Origin: Anadara kagoshimensis
Taxonomy: Eukaryota; Mollusca; Bivalvia; Arcoida; Arcidae
Reading direction: 5' to 3'
Length of the DNA: 64,000 nt
NCBI GenBank assembly: GCA_021292105.1
Contig: CM037861.1
Location: 48,436,634-48,500,633, forward strand
The notes under the pieces were generated by a model that worked only from the letters and a program-made list of their open reading frames with translations, did not search any database and was not told where the DNA came from. The position numbers and the translations under genes are program-made. Below, piece after piece: positions 23,326-34,975 of this stretch; positions within the stretch are counted from its first letter, which is position 1; each line of letters starts with the position of its first letter.

Positions 23326-24040
23326 ATTAAATTACTAACCGCATTATGAAAGAATAGGAAAGAGGTAGAGAAAAGAACAAAACGTCATTGTAAATTAAAT
23401 ATTACATGGTCTCTTTTACCCCCGTTAAAAGTAACAAGTGCACGATAAAAGTTGATTGGGTGAGGGAAATTCCGTCAAATGCCAGAGGCAAATCCGTCCT
23501 TTGTGCAGTATGGTTAACAGACCTCAGTTAAGCGATATATTGTTTCCAAGAGCTAATTAAATGATTGTTGATCCATTGTTCATGTTTCAAATGTTGGCAC
23601 CGTTAGTCTGCCACTCTATACGTTACAAATATTTACAACACTTTGATGTATTTGCGTGTATGTTGACGTAATTTGATCCCGAATGTTTTAACTTTATTGC
23701 CACTGTGGCGAAATTTTAGTTGTAAAAATTAAATAAAGAAAATGTAGTGTTTCGTCTTTCTATATCAATATAGAGACCTGAAATTTTACGCCGATTTAAC
23801 ATCTAAGTTAATAGCTGTATAAAAGCTAAAGGTACACTTAACGAACAACAAAAAAAAAAAAAACCTCTTAAATAGTTAGTTGTTACAATACAACTTGGTA
23901 GGCGATTCCCTTGACAAACTGAATATATTATGTGTATTTAAAAAATTCGAGAGAGAGAAAAAAAGACCGAGAAAAAAGCGACGACGTCATGTCACTCGGC
24001 ACGCGTCTCGGGGTTTTATTAATCGGTAATTGTGTCAACA

Positions 24041-24560
24041 GTGACCCATACAGATCCGCCCTGGATTACAACGTACACAGCCGGACCAGTGTAGAACATA
24101 CAGATGGTGAACCATACAGACCCTGCCCGGATTACAACGTACAGTCCCGTCCAAGATTACATTGTACAGGCCCGGTCAGGATATCAACGTAAAGAGCCGG
24201 TCCAATGTACAACATACAGGAAGTGGACCATGCAGACCCGGCCCGGATTACAACGTACACAGCCGGTCCTGTGTAGAACATACAGATGGTGAACCATACA
24301 GACCCTGCCCGGATTACAGGGTGCAGTCCCGTCCAGGATTACATTGTACAGGCCCGGTCAGGATATCAACGTAAAGAGCCGGTCAAATGTACAGCATACA
24401 GATGGTGAACCATGCAGATCCGGCCCGGATTACAACGTACAGTCCTGTCCAGGATAACAAGCCCAGTCAGAATATCAACGTAAAGAGCCGGTCCAGTGTA
24501 CAACATACAGGCAGTGAACCATACAGACCCTGCTCGGATTACAACATATAGTATACACAG
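24041..24560. repeat. Higher-order minisatellite, 182-bp unit made of 66- and 116-bp parts
   Basis: GTGAACCATACAGACCC-type starts occur at 24041, 24107, 24223, 24289, 24405 and 24514, so spacing alternates 66, 116, 66, 116, then 109. Inner motifs include CGGATTACAACGTACA, AGAGCCGGTC and GGATATCAACGTAAAGAGCC. The array is GC-richer than its surroundings. Frames across it on both strands are artefacts. Confidence 0.85.
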
Positions 24561-24788
24561 ATGGCGAGTCATGCAAACCCGGGCCGAAAGTATACTCAGA
24601 ACAAACCATACACCAAAATACCTATAAACCACTAACTTTTAGGACACACGCTATATATAATTGGTTTTGAATGGAAAATGCGTGTCCATTTTCGTCGGAT
24701 TGTATACATTGTCAAAATGGTATGTGTGACAATCTTCAGCTATACAGTCAACCGCTCGCATATAAACGCATTTTAATGGTGTTCTTTA

Positions 24789-26051
24789 TAGCGCCCTCAC
24801 ACCTGAGCGAATGTAGGGGGACGAAGGGGGTGGGGGGGGGGGGCGAATTAAAAAAATGCACGAATTGCGCGCGAATTCAACGCATTCAAATAAAATTGCT
24901 TTCAAATCATCCGATTATAAACTAATGTCAAATATGATCAACGAACGTTAAAAAAAGATAAATATGACAGGCGAAGGATAACGATTTTTCGGTTCACTTT
25001 TTTGAATAAATTGCAACAGAAGGCGAGCAATGGTTTGATATGAGCAATGGTTTGATATGGCGTGCAATTGGAAACGAAGACGAAGGAATAGATCGGGCGT
25101 TCTAGGTATATACTGCCTCCTGATTCTTACTCAGACTCTCTCCAGAATTTCATCGTAGAGTTCAGGGGACATGCAGAGATATTTCTTGAAAGTCGAAGGG
25201 TTTTCTCTTCGGATCTCAACTAACAGCTGGTCAAAGGTTCCAAAAGCCCTTCTGGCAGGGTTCAGGCATGTCTTTCTCCAGATACGACGTCTAAAGCCTC
25301 GTCTCCATCTGAAGCGTCCTCTGATGAACTGGTGTAGTTATAACTCCATTCTGAGCCATTGCCAATAAAAACTGGATTCTGAGGCGGACTGCATCTCCAT
25401 TTGACTAGAGAAACTTTGGGGTGAAATATTTTACATGAATAGCGTGGTGAGTGGCAGGTCACAGTGAGCAGCTCAGCATTCGCCAAATTTTTCGTCTGGT
25501 CATTGGCTTGTATTCGTATTAATTCACAACCCATAGTTTGTCATAGTATCTCTTAGACTTGCCTCCGTGTATGCATCGATTTTCAAATTTAGTAAAAGTA
25601 AATCTTGGTTTCCCTTCGCATAGAAGATGGCAAGTGAAAATACTTTTTTCATAGTATTTTAGTTTCTATGCGCAAGTCATATTTAGTCATCGTGTTGCTT
25701 CGTTTAGGGTTCTTTCGAGTTCGGTCCACTTTGGCAAAATCGCGACGAGGGACTATGCGTGACAATAACACACGAACGATAAACGAACGGTTACTGCAGA
25801 CTAAATAAAAGATGCGGATTCAAGCAGATGACAGACGATTTTTTCAATTCGTCGGGAAATTTTAAACATGTTCAAAATTCCCGCACGAAATTGAATAATC
25901 GCAACTGTTAGTTCAGAAGGTGTGCGAACCCAAACGCGAAGGGTAAATATATTTAACTATTAATTACCATTAAAACGATTTTTCAAAAAATGCCTTTCGC
26001 CAGTCATATCAAGGCATATTTCAGATAATTCGCTCAGGTGTGAGGGGGTCT
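24789..26051. mobile_element. Deleted PIF/Harbinger DNA transposon with matching ends
   Basis: The ends are inverted: TAGCGCCCTCACACCTGAGC at left, and GCTCAGGTGTGAGGGGGTCT at right. They share CCCTCACACCTGAGCGAAT. TTA flanks both sides (24786-24788 and 26052-26054), the 3-bp target duplication typical of PIF/Harbinger. Inside, on the minus strand, is the N-terminal part of a Harbinger-type transposase (25055-25325). At 1.26 kb it is far shorter than an autonomous element, so the DDE nuclease region is missing. A 10-bp G run lies near the left end. Confidence 0.8.
25055..25325 (-). pseudogene. Harbinger-type transposase remnant, N-terminal part
   Basis: Translated on the minus strand this reads a basic stretch with RRRIWRKTCLNPARRAFGTF, then QLLVEIRRENPSTFKKYL and CMSPELYDEILERV, a stop, and RIRRQYIPRTPDLFLRLRF. 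This matches the N-terminal pattern of PIF/Harbinger transposases, recalled from the family: a W...P...R...G.F..L..E lead, then F..YLRMSPELFDEIL..V.P.I. The in-frame TGA after ERV and the loss of everything after about residue 90, including the DDE catalytic region, show that it is dead. It lies between the matching ends of the element at 24789-26051. Not a HARBI1-like host gene, because the catalytic part is absent. Confidence 0.75.
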
Positions 26052-26059
26052 TTAAGCTC

Positions 26060-26350
26060 AAAATTGGCATTATCGCGCTTTCGCTCCTTCAACCTGAACA
26101 CGAAGCCAAGGAGCGAAACACAATAACGTGATAACGTGAAGAGGCGAAGTTTCAAAGTTGTAATAACGCGAAGGAGCGAAGATGCGACGGCGAAGAAGCA
26201 AAGTTGCAAAGGCACAGGAGCGATATTACCTTCGCTTCTTCACCATCGTATCTTCGCTCCTTCGCCATCGTGTTTTTGCGCATTCGCTTTTTTCACATTC
26301 AGGTCAAAGGAGAAATGGAGCGATTATAGAAGATTGGTCCTAACAGAGCT
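26060..26350. repeat. Repeat rich in GCGAAGGAGCGAA motifs, abutting the Harbinger element
   Basis: Many imperfect copies of GCGAAGGAGCGAAG and its complement CTTCGCTCCTTCGC, in both orientations. The interior of the MITE at 3488-3719 has the same motif style, and the right edge here (ATTGGTCCTAAC) is a weak match to that MITE's end, so this may be a degraded relative into which the Harbinger element inserted. Confidence 0.5.
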
Positions 26351-27259
26351 ATGTACATCTGAAGATTGAAAATATAGAACTTTGTATATATTTCTGTTCA
26401 TTATTCTTAACTGGATTCCATAACAAGTTATTGCACAATCATTATAAAAGAACACTGGATTACGAAGTGGACGGAGAAGTAAATTTCCTAGAAATACCAC
26501 CATGATATGATTGACGGTTTTTTCCAATAGGATATTTTTTCAGTGCAGTTACATGGAAAAATATACTACATGTACTAGCAATGTTTTATGTTCATCCACA
26601 ATAGATTTCAAGAAATCATTAAGCTAATCTGTCGGACATAGAAATCCAAATTGTTGAAGAGAACTATGGCGGTTTATGCGTGTGAAATACACATGTTTAC
26701 TCTTGTATTAATGCCAAACAAATTTTAATGTTCCATTAAACGTGTTTTCTTTTTGGGTGTCCAAAACGAAATATAACACACACATTTTATTTCATCTATA
26801 TATCCGATCCGTATGATTTATAAGCAGAGTTTAACCTCTGATGTATCCATGATAAACCCTGTTTTTCATTAATAACGTTATGACCGTGGCCAAGAAAAGA
26901 TAATGAAATTTAAGAATATTTTGCATCAAAGTCATATCTTTTATTTTATCGTCCAGAAATAATGTACTTTTCCATCAAATAAACAACACACTAACAAAAA
27001 CAAACGGAAACTATCTAAGTTTGTTTAATTGTTTGAAACAAACCAGATTTTGTTTCGGCCAATTTCAAATTCTTATTGCTAGATGCCCTTAACATGTAAA
27101 TATCACTTGCATTTCAAAAAGGCGTAGTCCATTACTTAGTCTTTAGTTAACTTGCCCTTGAATGTAATATTTCAAATTCACATGAGAAAAGGTTGAAATT
27201 TAATGAATAGATGATAAAAAAAAACCAAAAAAAAAAAAAAAAAAAAAACGAAAACACAT

Positions 27260-27478
27260 ACTAATCCATGTCCAAATCACAATCAAGTAAAAACTTTGAA
27301 AGTGACAAGTTAGGTTAAACACATGCACTTCAACCAGGTAAGTGAGTCCGGGTGCTCTGGAATGTTAAGCACCTCCTGTTTAGCTAGCTACACCAGTCAC
27401 GTGTGTAATCAAAATTGAGTGAAAGAAACATGGAACTATTGGACGTCAAATATACCAAGGGTAATCCTGGGCACAGAC
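27260..27478 (+). repeat. Family R interspersed repeat, copy 2
   Basis: Core motifs in order: AATCCATGTCCAAATCACAA, AAGTTAGGTTAAACACATGC, AAGTGAGTCCGGGTGCTC, CACCTCCTGTTTAGCTAGCT, CACGTGTGTAATCAAAATTG and GGACGTCAAATATACCAAGG. An A-rich run (about 27220-27248) precedes it. Confidence 0.8.
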
Positions 27479-29119
27479 ATCAAACTTGTCAACGATACTG
27501 TGATTACGACCATAAAACATTTTGAGATCCCTGATAATCATAGGCTTGCAATATCCTTGGGTTAAAACAATTTATTTGCAAGCAGCTTGCTCCTATGTAT
27601 AAAGATCCCATAGTGGGAACAAGCTCTACCATAGCGTATTAATTGGGGAAACAAACACACCATAAGCAAGAGAAGCAGGTGTATTACTGCAGTTAACAAT
27701 AGAAAAATCGAAATCATCAGGTTTTTCGCATAGTTTCAAATATAGCCTTTCGTGGACGTTGTAATTGATTTATAAGTCTAAATTTGAAGCAGATATTGGG
27801 GAATCAGTCGTATTTTTTATTTCAAACTCGCTATAGATTGTTATAAAATAGGAAGAAACTCAGAAAAATATTTAACGTGACAATCTTTTTTTTTTATACA
27901 ATTCCGTTCATGTACGTTGCAAGTCTTATTGCATACAACGAAATGCAAACATTCAGTGACAGAATGGGATGGCACAAGACAGGATCCGGAGATAGTACGT
28001 TTTTTTGAATAACATAATGAAAAAGTAAGAACTTTTTTGTTTGATACAAGAAAGAAGAACTCAATTTGCAGAGAGTATGAGTGTACTTTTTTAAATGACC
28101 TCTGTTAGCTTTCAAAAAAAGGCAATATCAGAGGAAAACGTCTTTATATAGATCTATTAAATAGTAAATTATTCTCAGGAGAAAATTATAAGGTTTTGAT
28201 AAAGTTCAAAATTATATCAATAAAAAGAGGAAAATGATATTGACCTTATATTGAATATAAATAAGTATAAATAAATAATCGGCTAAACACACCTGCAGAT
28301 CGTTGTTAATTTTAGTACATTTCTATTCAATAAAATATATTTAACGGGAGAAAATATTGAAAACAAACAATAAATCTTCAACACACAGATAATAGACTTC
28401 AAAATTTTAATATAGTTTATTTATTTGCTCGTCTGTGTATTGTTTGGTTGATATTATTACTATCATTAAGTCGGTAAAATACTCTTTTTATCCTGTTTTG
28501 AAATGTGACGGCAATTTTCACGTCATTATATTTCTTTATTAACAATAATTATAGTTTAAACATAGCTCTTTCCTTGCAGAGTGCTTTTACAAAACCAGTT
28601 TAAAAAATAACACCTTGACATCAAAAAGGAAAACTTGAATGAATTTCGAAGAAACAATTTACGCCCAATAACCATACAATGCCGCTATGTCACATGATCA
28701 CATATTGTAGTCATGTGCTAGAATTTTCGAGTAATTGTCTTTTAGTATAAGCATTAAGGAAGTTCAATCAGAGCTATGGAGGTTTTTTTTAAATAGCCAA
28801 AAATGCTGTAGTTTGAAACTGAATTATACTGACACTAAACCAAAATGATAAGCACTTTCTTTTCAATGACCATCAGTGTTGAGACTGGCCGTCTTACAGT
28901 TCGGACAGTGCAGCTTTACGTATCGCATGGTTTGAATGGTGAACGAAATATGACTTGTATGCCCATATCTCCCACACTCAAAAGCTATAAGTATATATCT
29001 GAAAGTCAAATTTACGATCATATATTTTAAGTAAATTTTACTTTGTTGTGTCGTGTTCTTGGTTCCCTTGATGATTATTACATTTGTTTTTCAGCATTCT
29101 TTTATTGTCTTGTCAGAGT

Positions 29120-29385
29120 GCTCGTCCCGTATGTGAGAGGTCGGTGTCTGATCAAGACTTGAAAATAGGTAGTGACTGTCATGAAAGTTTCAGGGTTCTC
29201 GGAAGAGACGTTAAAAATCGATGCTCCGTGCCACCGCAGGCATGGCATGTTAAAGATCCATCCCTGCACATTACCACGAGCGCACTGCAAAGGTTGAATT
29301 TTTTGTGCCACTTCATCCATATCTGGTAACATCTCGATATAAGTGAAGCATTCTTGACTGGACGTAAAAACCAATTCAATCAAAC
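29120..29385 (+). mobile_element. SINE body and tail, related to 8709-9010
   Basis: Shares with that SINE GTAGTGACTGTC, CGTGCCACCGCAGGCATGGC (there CGTGTCATGGTAGGCGTGGC) and the tail CTCGATATAAGTGAAGCATT. No clear tRNA-like head. Frames on both strands here are read-through of the repeat. Confidence 0.7.
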
Positions 29386-29857
29386 ATCTTTTATTGTGTA
29401 GTCGAACTAGTTAATTGAAACAAACATCCATTTGGGACACCATCATACTTGTTAAAGTGCAATAAGACAATTCTAAAATATTTTAACAATTTTGCAATGA
29501 AAGCATGTGGTTAATTACACAGCAAATATGCAGGATATTCTCAGGGAAATTGTCATTATATTTAAATATTAGGTCATCAACATGATTTATGTAAAAGCAA
29601 ACCGTTATGATGTAAAAATTAATGTTCTACAAGTTTTTATTAAATTGCACGTGTATTAAAAATTGTGTAAAAAACTAATTAAAAATTATCTATTATATAT
29701 TACCATTTCCACCCCACAAGTATTTACAACAATCCAACCTGCTAACAAATAAATTGTTGGCACGTGGTTATTGAAAACCAAGGTCTATCAAGGCCCTTAG
29801 ATAATTTTGAGGCCATAAACACAATATTGTTCTGCATTTAAATTACCCTGTATATAT

Positions 29858-30245
29858 ATTTGACGTCCAATAGGTCCAAATTCCCAAATGAAGATATGCT
29901 TCCAGAACACATTGTCTCACTTCCCTGGTGTAAGTTCATGTGTTTGACTTTATTTGCCAGTGTTCAAAATTTTAACTTTCCTTTTGGGGTTGTGATTTGG
30001 ACATGGACCGGCATGTTTGTGTTTAAAATAACTAAAAATGGACATAATGAATATACATGAACCCATTTCAACACAAATGTTAGCTCAAAAAGCAGTTTCT
30101 AAACACATTGATTCAGCTTTTGGGATTGTGATTAGAACATGGGCCGGTATGTTTGTGTTTAAAATTACTTAAAATGAACATAATGGATCTACATGAATCC
30201 ATTTGAACACAACTGTTAGCTCAAAAAGCAGTTTCTAAACACATT
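29858..30245 (-). repeat. Family R repeat, copy 3, with a duplicated end
   Basis: Minus orientation. It holds GGAAGTGAGACAATGTGTTC and ATGCCGGTCCATGTCCAAAT. The outer part, carrying CATGCCGG..CATGT and GAGCTAACA, is present twice in tandem (about 30001-30115 and 30120-30245), a local duplication inside the copy. Confidence 0.75.
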
Positions 30246-30417
30246 GATTTGAAATGGAAACAAGAGCTACCCGTTTTTAATTGCTTTCTGTATAAAACTG
30301 TTTATGGATATACGAAATTGACGTGGAATTTTGGCAATTTGAAATATATTTGGAATATTGCAAACATAGACTTATCAAGGGCCTAACGATATTTTTGATA
30401 AGCAAAAATTATCCAAA

Positions 30418-30740
30418 ATTATCTTATATTTGACACCCATAGTTCCATGTTCCTTTCATTCTCAATTTTATTTCAGAATTGGCGAGTGTAGCTAAACAGA
30501 AGATGCTTACCTTTCCGGAACATCAGACCTCGCTTCATTGGTGGAAGTTGCCATGTTTAACGTAATTAACCACTTTCAAAGTTTTTATTTTAGATTTGGA
30601 AATGTGGTTTGGACATGGATCGGCATGTTTGTGTTTGAAATAACTGCAAATGGACATGATACATTTACATGAATCAAAATTGAACACAACTGTTAGCTAT
30701 AGCTCAATCAGCAGGTTCTAAACACATAAAAGCATAAACT
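30418..30740 (-). repeat. Family R repeat, copy 4
   Basis: Minus orientation, with GAACATGGAACTATGGGTG, TGTTTAGCTACACTCGCC, AAGCGAGGTCTGATGTTCCG and CATGCCGATCCATGTCCAAA. Lies about 170 bases from copy 3 on the same strand. Confidence 0.75.
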
Positions 30741-30801
30741 TTTTATAGGTACATACAACATATTTTACGTTTTGACGAAGAGCTAATGGAAGGGAGAGCA
30801 A

Positions 30802-31260
30802 AGTAAACCACACACATGGAAACTAACGTAAACCAAACCTTTGGAAACAAACGTAAACCTCATTCTTGGAAACCAACGTAAATTACGCTTTTAGCAACCA
30901 ACGTTAACCACGCCCTTGACAACCGACGTAAACCACATTCTTGAAAACCACGCAATTGGCAACCATCGTTTGCAACACCCTTGACAACCAACGTAGACCA
31001 TGTCATTGACAACCAACGTAAACCATGCAATTGACAACCAACGTAAATTATTCAATTGACAACCAATGTAAACCACACCCTTGACAGCCAACGTAAACCA
31101 CGCCCTTGACAATCACCGTACGCTACACGACCTTTGGCAGCCAACGCTAACAACACCCTTGCCAATTAATGTAGACCATGCCATTGACATCCACCGTAAA
31201 CCACGCCATTGACAACCAACGTAAACGATGCCATCGAGAATCACCGTACACTACATGACC
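30802..31260. repeat. Degenerate 24-25-bp minisatellite
   Basis: About 18 imperfect copies of CCAACGTAAACCACGCCCTT-type units followed by GACAA. Copies differ from each other by several bases, so the array is old. The minus-strand frame 30891-31112 is a by-product. Confidence 0.85.
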
Positions 31261-34200
31261 TTACACTTTTTTGTCACACAAGTTTTGTAAGATATATGAT
31301 ACCTACGGTGAAATAGGTTTTGTTTTCAAACACTTACATCACACATTCTTAAACAATAAATAGTAATATTAGCACATTGTTGTAATTTAGGTGGTTGTGA
31401 ATACAAAAATAAATTATTTACTTGTAAAGGTATCATAGTAAATTAGTTAGAGTAGAACATTGTTGATCGTGAATACAAAAATAGTTTATTTTCTTGTGAA
31501 AGCGTCACAGTAAATGGTAAAATTAGTTCATTGTTTTTGTAATTAGCATGATAAACATTATCGCTGGTTTAAAAATAGTGTAAAGACGTCATGAACAAGT
31601 ATTAAATCTCACGGAGATTGTTGCCTGGCGTAAATGTAAATGAATACCACCTATACAGATGTGGTGCTAAGACCCTATTACCTTGCAATGGAAACATTGA
31701 TATTAATGGCTCACCTCTAATGCTTTTTTATAGTTAGAAATATAACGCAAAAATTGTAAAATTTAACATAATTCTTGTATTGAAAGATTAAAAATTAACG
31801 ATGGACAAAAAGTGACAAAATTACGAACTACTGAAAACATAACGCATTTAGGTAGTATTTAGTGCAGTTAATATTTTGGAAACTATGAATATTTGTTAAA
31901 ACACTGCAAAATATTATTTTAAAATAAACCAATCGCCCTGTATTTGGGGTTTGAATTGGCCATGCTTCCACTGTTCTTATCAATATTGTGAAATGTATCA
32001 TTGAAACAAGCACTATGATTGAAAACATAGACTACTGTATTTCAATAAATTGGGTGCACATAATTTTTATTATTTATTTCTTTCAATGGAAAATGTTTCC
32101 ATAAAATTATCAAGAAAATGAATATAAAATTCACTGACCTAACCAGATTATATTTTCAAATGAAAACATCATAATTCAGATTTCCTATACATAGAGATAT
32201 TTTGGGAAATGTTTTGAAACTTAATCAAGGTTATACACCAATTGGGCCTCATTCAAAGTTACATCAGAGTATTTAGGTCAAGTAGGTCATTGGTTTTTTT
32301 CCCCGTTTTTTTTCCAGGTGTGATCATTATAAATATTCTAATTATGACATGTACAAAATGGATAATTTGGACATAGTTATATTTGTTTTGTTTAAAACTT
32401 CAAAAATTGCTCTGTGTACAGAATTAAATTCACTTTTGGATGAAAGAAAAATGTTTTTCCTAGTAGGTTAGTAGATTCGTATCAAGTTTTGACAATTTTT
32501 AAGGAGTTTGTTGGAAAGTTCGACTTTATTCTTGCATTTTCCATGTGCATTCCATTTGTGGATACATAGTGGAAATGACAATGCTTATAGGATAATGTCA
32601 TTATAATGACGCATGCCCACTACTATAAGTGTAACACTATTTAAATACAAATATATGCTTTGAATGTTTGATGTAAAAGTTCCATAATTAGGGTTTCTGT
32701 GACTATTTTCAAACTCATGTATAAAGTCAATAAGCATGTAATTACATTTCACACTTTGTAGAAATTTTATCTTAAATTAGTGAAAACATGAACTTAGTAA
32801 CAGAAATCACAACCGTTAACACCATACAATACAAATCATTGAAGGAAACAGCCACGCAAGACAAACAAGAAAGAACATATTTTGGGACCACTGGTCACTC
32901 GCCGAACGTAAACATCCAATGGTGTGGTTAAAGTTCTATTATAAAAATGGAAAGATTCCCATTCGAAACAAAACTGTTTGATGAACAAGAATCAAAGAGC
33001 TAAAGAGCTATTGAATCGAACCTCTAATCTCCGGTTTTATTGGAGATGTTTATCTAAATATATTTGGTCCTAATAAAGCCTTGAATGAGAATGTAAGCGT
33101 ATTTTTATTATGAGACATCAGGTTCCTCGGGGATTAACAATATACTATTTGTTGGCATTTATTTATTAGATTATTTATTAGGCTACAGACTGGGAATAGT
33201 AGCTGATAATATTGTACATCTTGGTGGAAAATGGATTCAACGCCTTTAAATCAATTGTGAAAATACAATTTTGTGAATCTCATCCCTTTAAACCAAATAT
33301 AACCATACATCTTGGTTGGTCGCGTAAAAGTGGATGCCATGCATTTAATTTACACCTTGGCTAGAAGAATGAAGTGCCGATGTGAATTCCATGTCTTTTA
33401 ACCAAATATGAAAAAAATTATTAACTTGATGGGGCGAAAGGAGAATAAATGTTGATTCATTGTCCTTATTTTGAATTTACCAAGTACAACTGTGCCAGGT
33501 TGACGATGTATTCACATTTTAAGTTGATATAATTTGTTTATTTGCTATAATTAATAACTTTTTAAAATAAAAATATATGTCCAATACGACGAATTAGTGA
33601 TGGCTTCTTCCTGAGGTTTTGTTATGATTTCCTTATTGTGATCCTGGGTAAAATTAATTATTTCATTTTTAATAAAAAAATCTTGACATGCGGAAAACTC
33701 AGAAAATACATTGCCTGTTGACGTTTTTAATGAAAAGTTGTTTTTTTACAATATGAGTTTTTCCTGACAATAACTTAGGTAGCTGCAACAGACCAAACCT
33801 TGTTGACAAGCACTTAGGCAACTGTAAATCTAACCATGTCCATGTTGTCGACTCTCAAAGACCGTTATGAGCAATAGAACATTTTCATCAGGGTGATAGC
33901 AATCTCAACCTAAAACTTAAAATTTTTTAATTGTTATTCGGTCTTTATTATTTTGGTTTCATTAAAGTTGTCCGTTGATTCGACAATGGAATTCGCCATT
34001 GAAGTACATATAAATACAGATAATGAATTATCAAAATTCGTTTTTTAGTAAAATTGCTCAAAATAAAGTAATTACAATGACTATTTCATTTTCTTTCATC
34101 GTAATAAAAATGGTCTTAGTTCTTGAATATTGCTCGCCTAGGATTATCAAGGTCCTAAAAGCAGCAACTAATAGAGCAACTAACAAGTGACCATAGCTTG

Positions 34201-34384
34201 CTTCTGTATACGTGTAGTTTTGGTTTTACAGAATATGAACAGAATTAAATAACTGTCATATATCATTTTTTTAATTTGCTGAATGATACAATTCAATTGC
34301 AAAAAACCTAAACATAGAAATGTGGATCAAAATTAGAAAACAAAATCGGTATTCACATACACATTGCCATATACTATTAATATA
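31261..34384. other. AT-rich stretch with nothing recognised
   Basis: I find no gene, RNA, tandem array or element with clear ends. A short local duplication of CAAAAATA...TTATTT.CTTGT.AA-type sequence near 31400-31510 is the only structure noticed. Confidence 0.5.
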
Positions 34385-34561
34385 CAGTCAATCCTGTCTA
34401 TAAAGGCCATCCAAGGGAACCAGTAAAAGTGGCCTTTATGGGCAGGTGACTCTTATATAGAGGTGAAAATAACCTGAATAAAGAGCAATTGGGATAAAAT
34501 TTATGACTTTTAAAAGTATGTGGCCCTTACATCGAGGGTGATCTTTAAGACAGTTTGACTG
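34385..34561. mobile_element. CAGTCAA-end MITE, copy 1
   Basis: Inverted ends CAGTCAATCCTGTCTATAAA and TTTAAGACAGTTTGACTG, flanked by TA (34383-34384 and 34562-34563). 177 bp, non-coding, Tc1/mariner-type ends. Related copies at 34599-34975 and 42060-42230. Confidence 0.85.
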
Positions 34562-34598
34562 TATTGAATGATAAAAGTTAAATAAAATGGTACATGTA

Positions 34599-34975
34599 CA
34601 GTCCAACCTGCCCTAAAAGCCACTTCTATCTAAGGGTCACCTGCTTCCAAAGGCCTGTAGAATTTTATCCCAATTGTTCTTTATTCATATTATTTGAACC
34701 TGGTTATAAGGGTCACAAGGCCCCGGTTTCACAATCATTCCTTAGCTAAGATTTTCCTTAACTTAAATTTAGCCAATTTTGGTATTCTCTTTTTTGAACT
34801 AGTGATGAATATTTTTGTAAAAACTAAATGCAAATGTATTAATCTAGAAAGGATCTTGAAAATGACACCTTTATTTTCTTAATATCTTGAAAATTAACAA
34901 AATTATAAAGGGGCCAGTCCATAAAGGCCACTTTTACAGGTCCCCTTGGATGTACTTTATACACAGGTTTGAAAG
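34599..34975. mobile_element. CAGTCAA-end MITE, copy 2, with another repeat inserted
   Basis: The left end is CAGTCCAACCTGCCC. The right part, read inverted, matches the start of copy 1 through CATCCAAGGGGACCTGTAAA and AGTGGCCTTTAT. The middle (about 34720-34898), starting GGCCCCGGTTTCACAATCAT, is foreign to copy 1 and looks like a second element nested inside. Only 37 bases separate this copy from copy 1. Confidence 0.7.

Noticed and set aside
23932-24632. Several overlapping frames with PYRPCPDYNVQSR-like repeats
   Set aside because: They come from the higher-order minisatellite and appear on both strands.
25262-25534. A 90-residue minus-strand frame inside the Harbinger element
   Set aside because: The recognisable transposase residues are read in a different frame over the overlapping part; this one resembles nothing I know.
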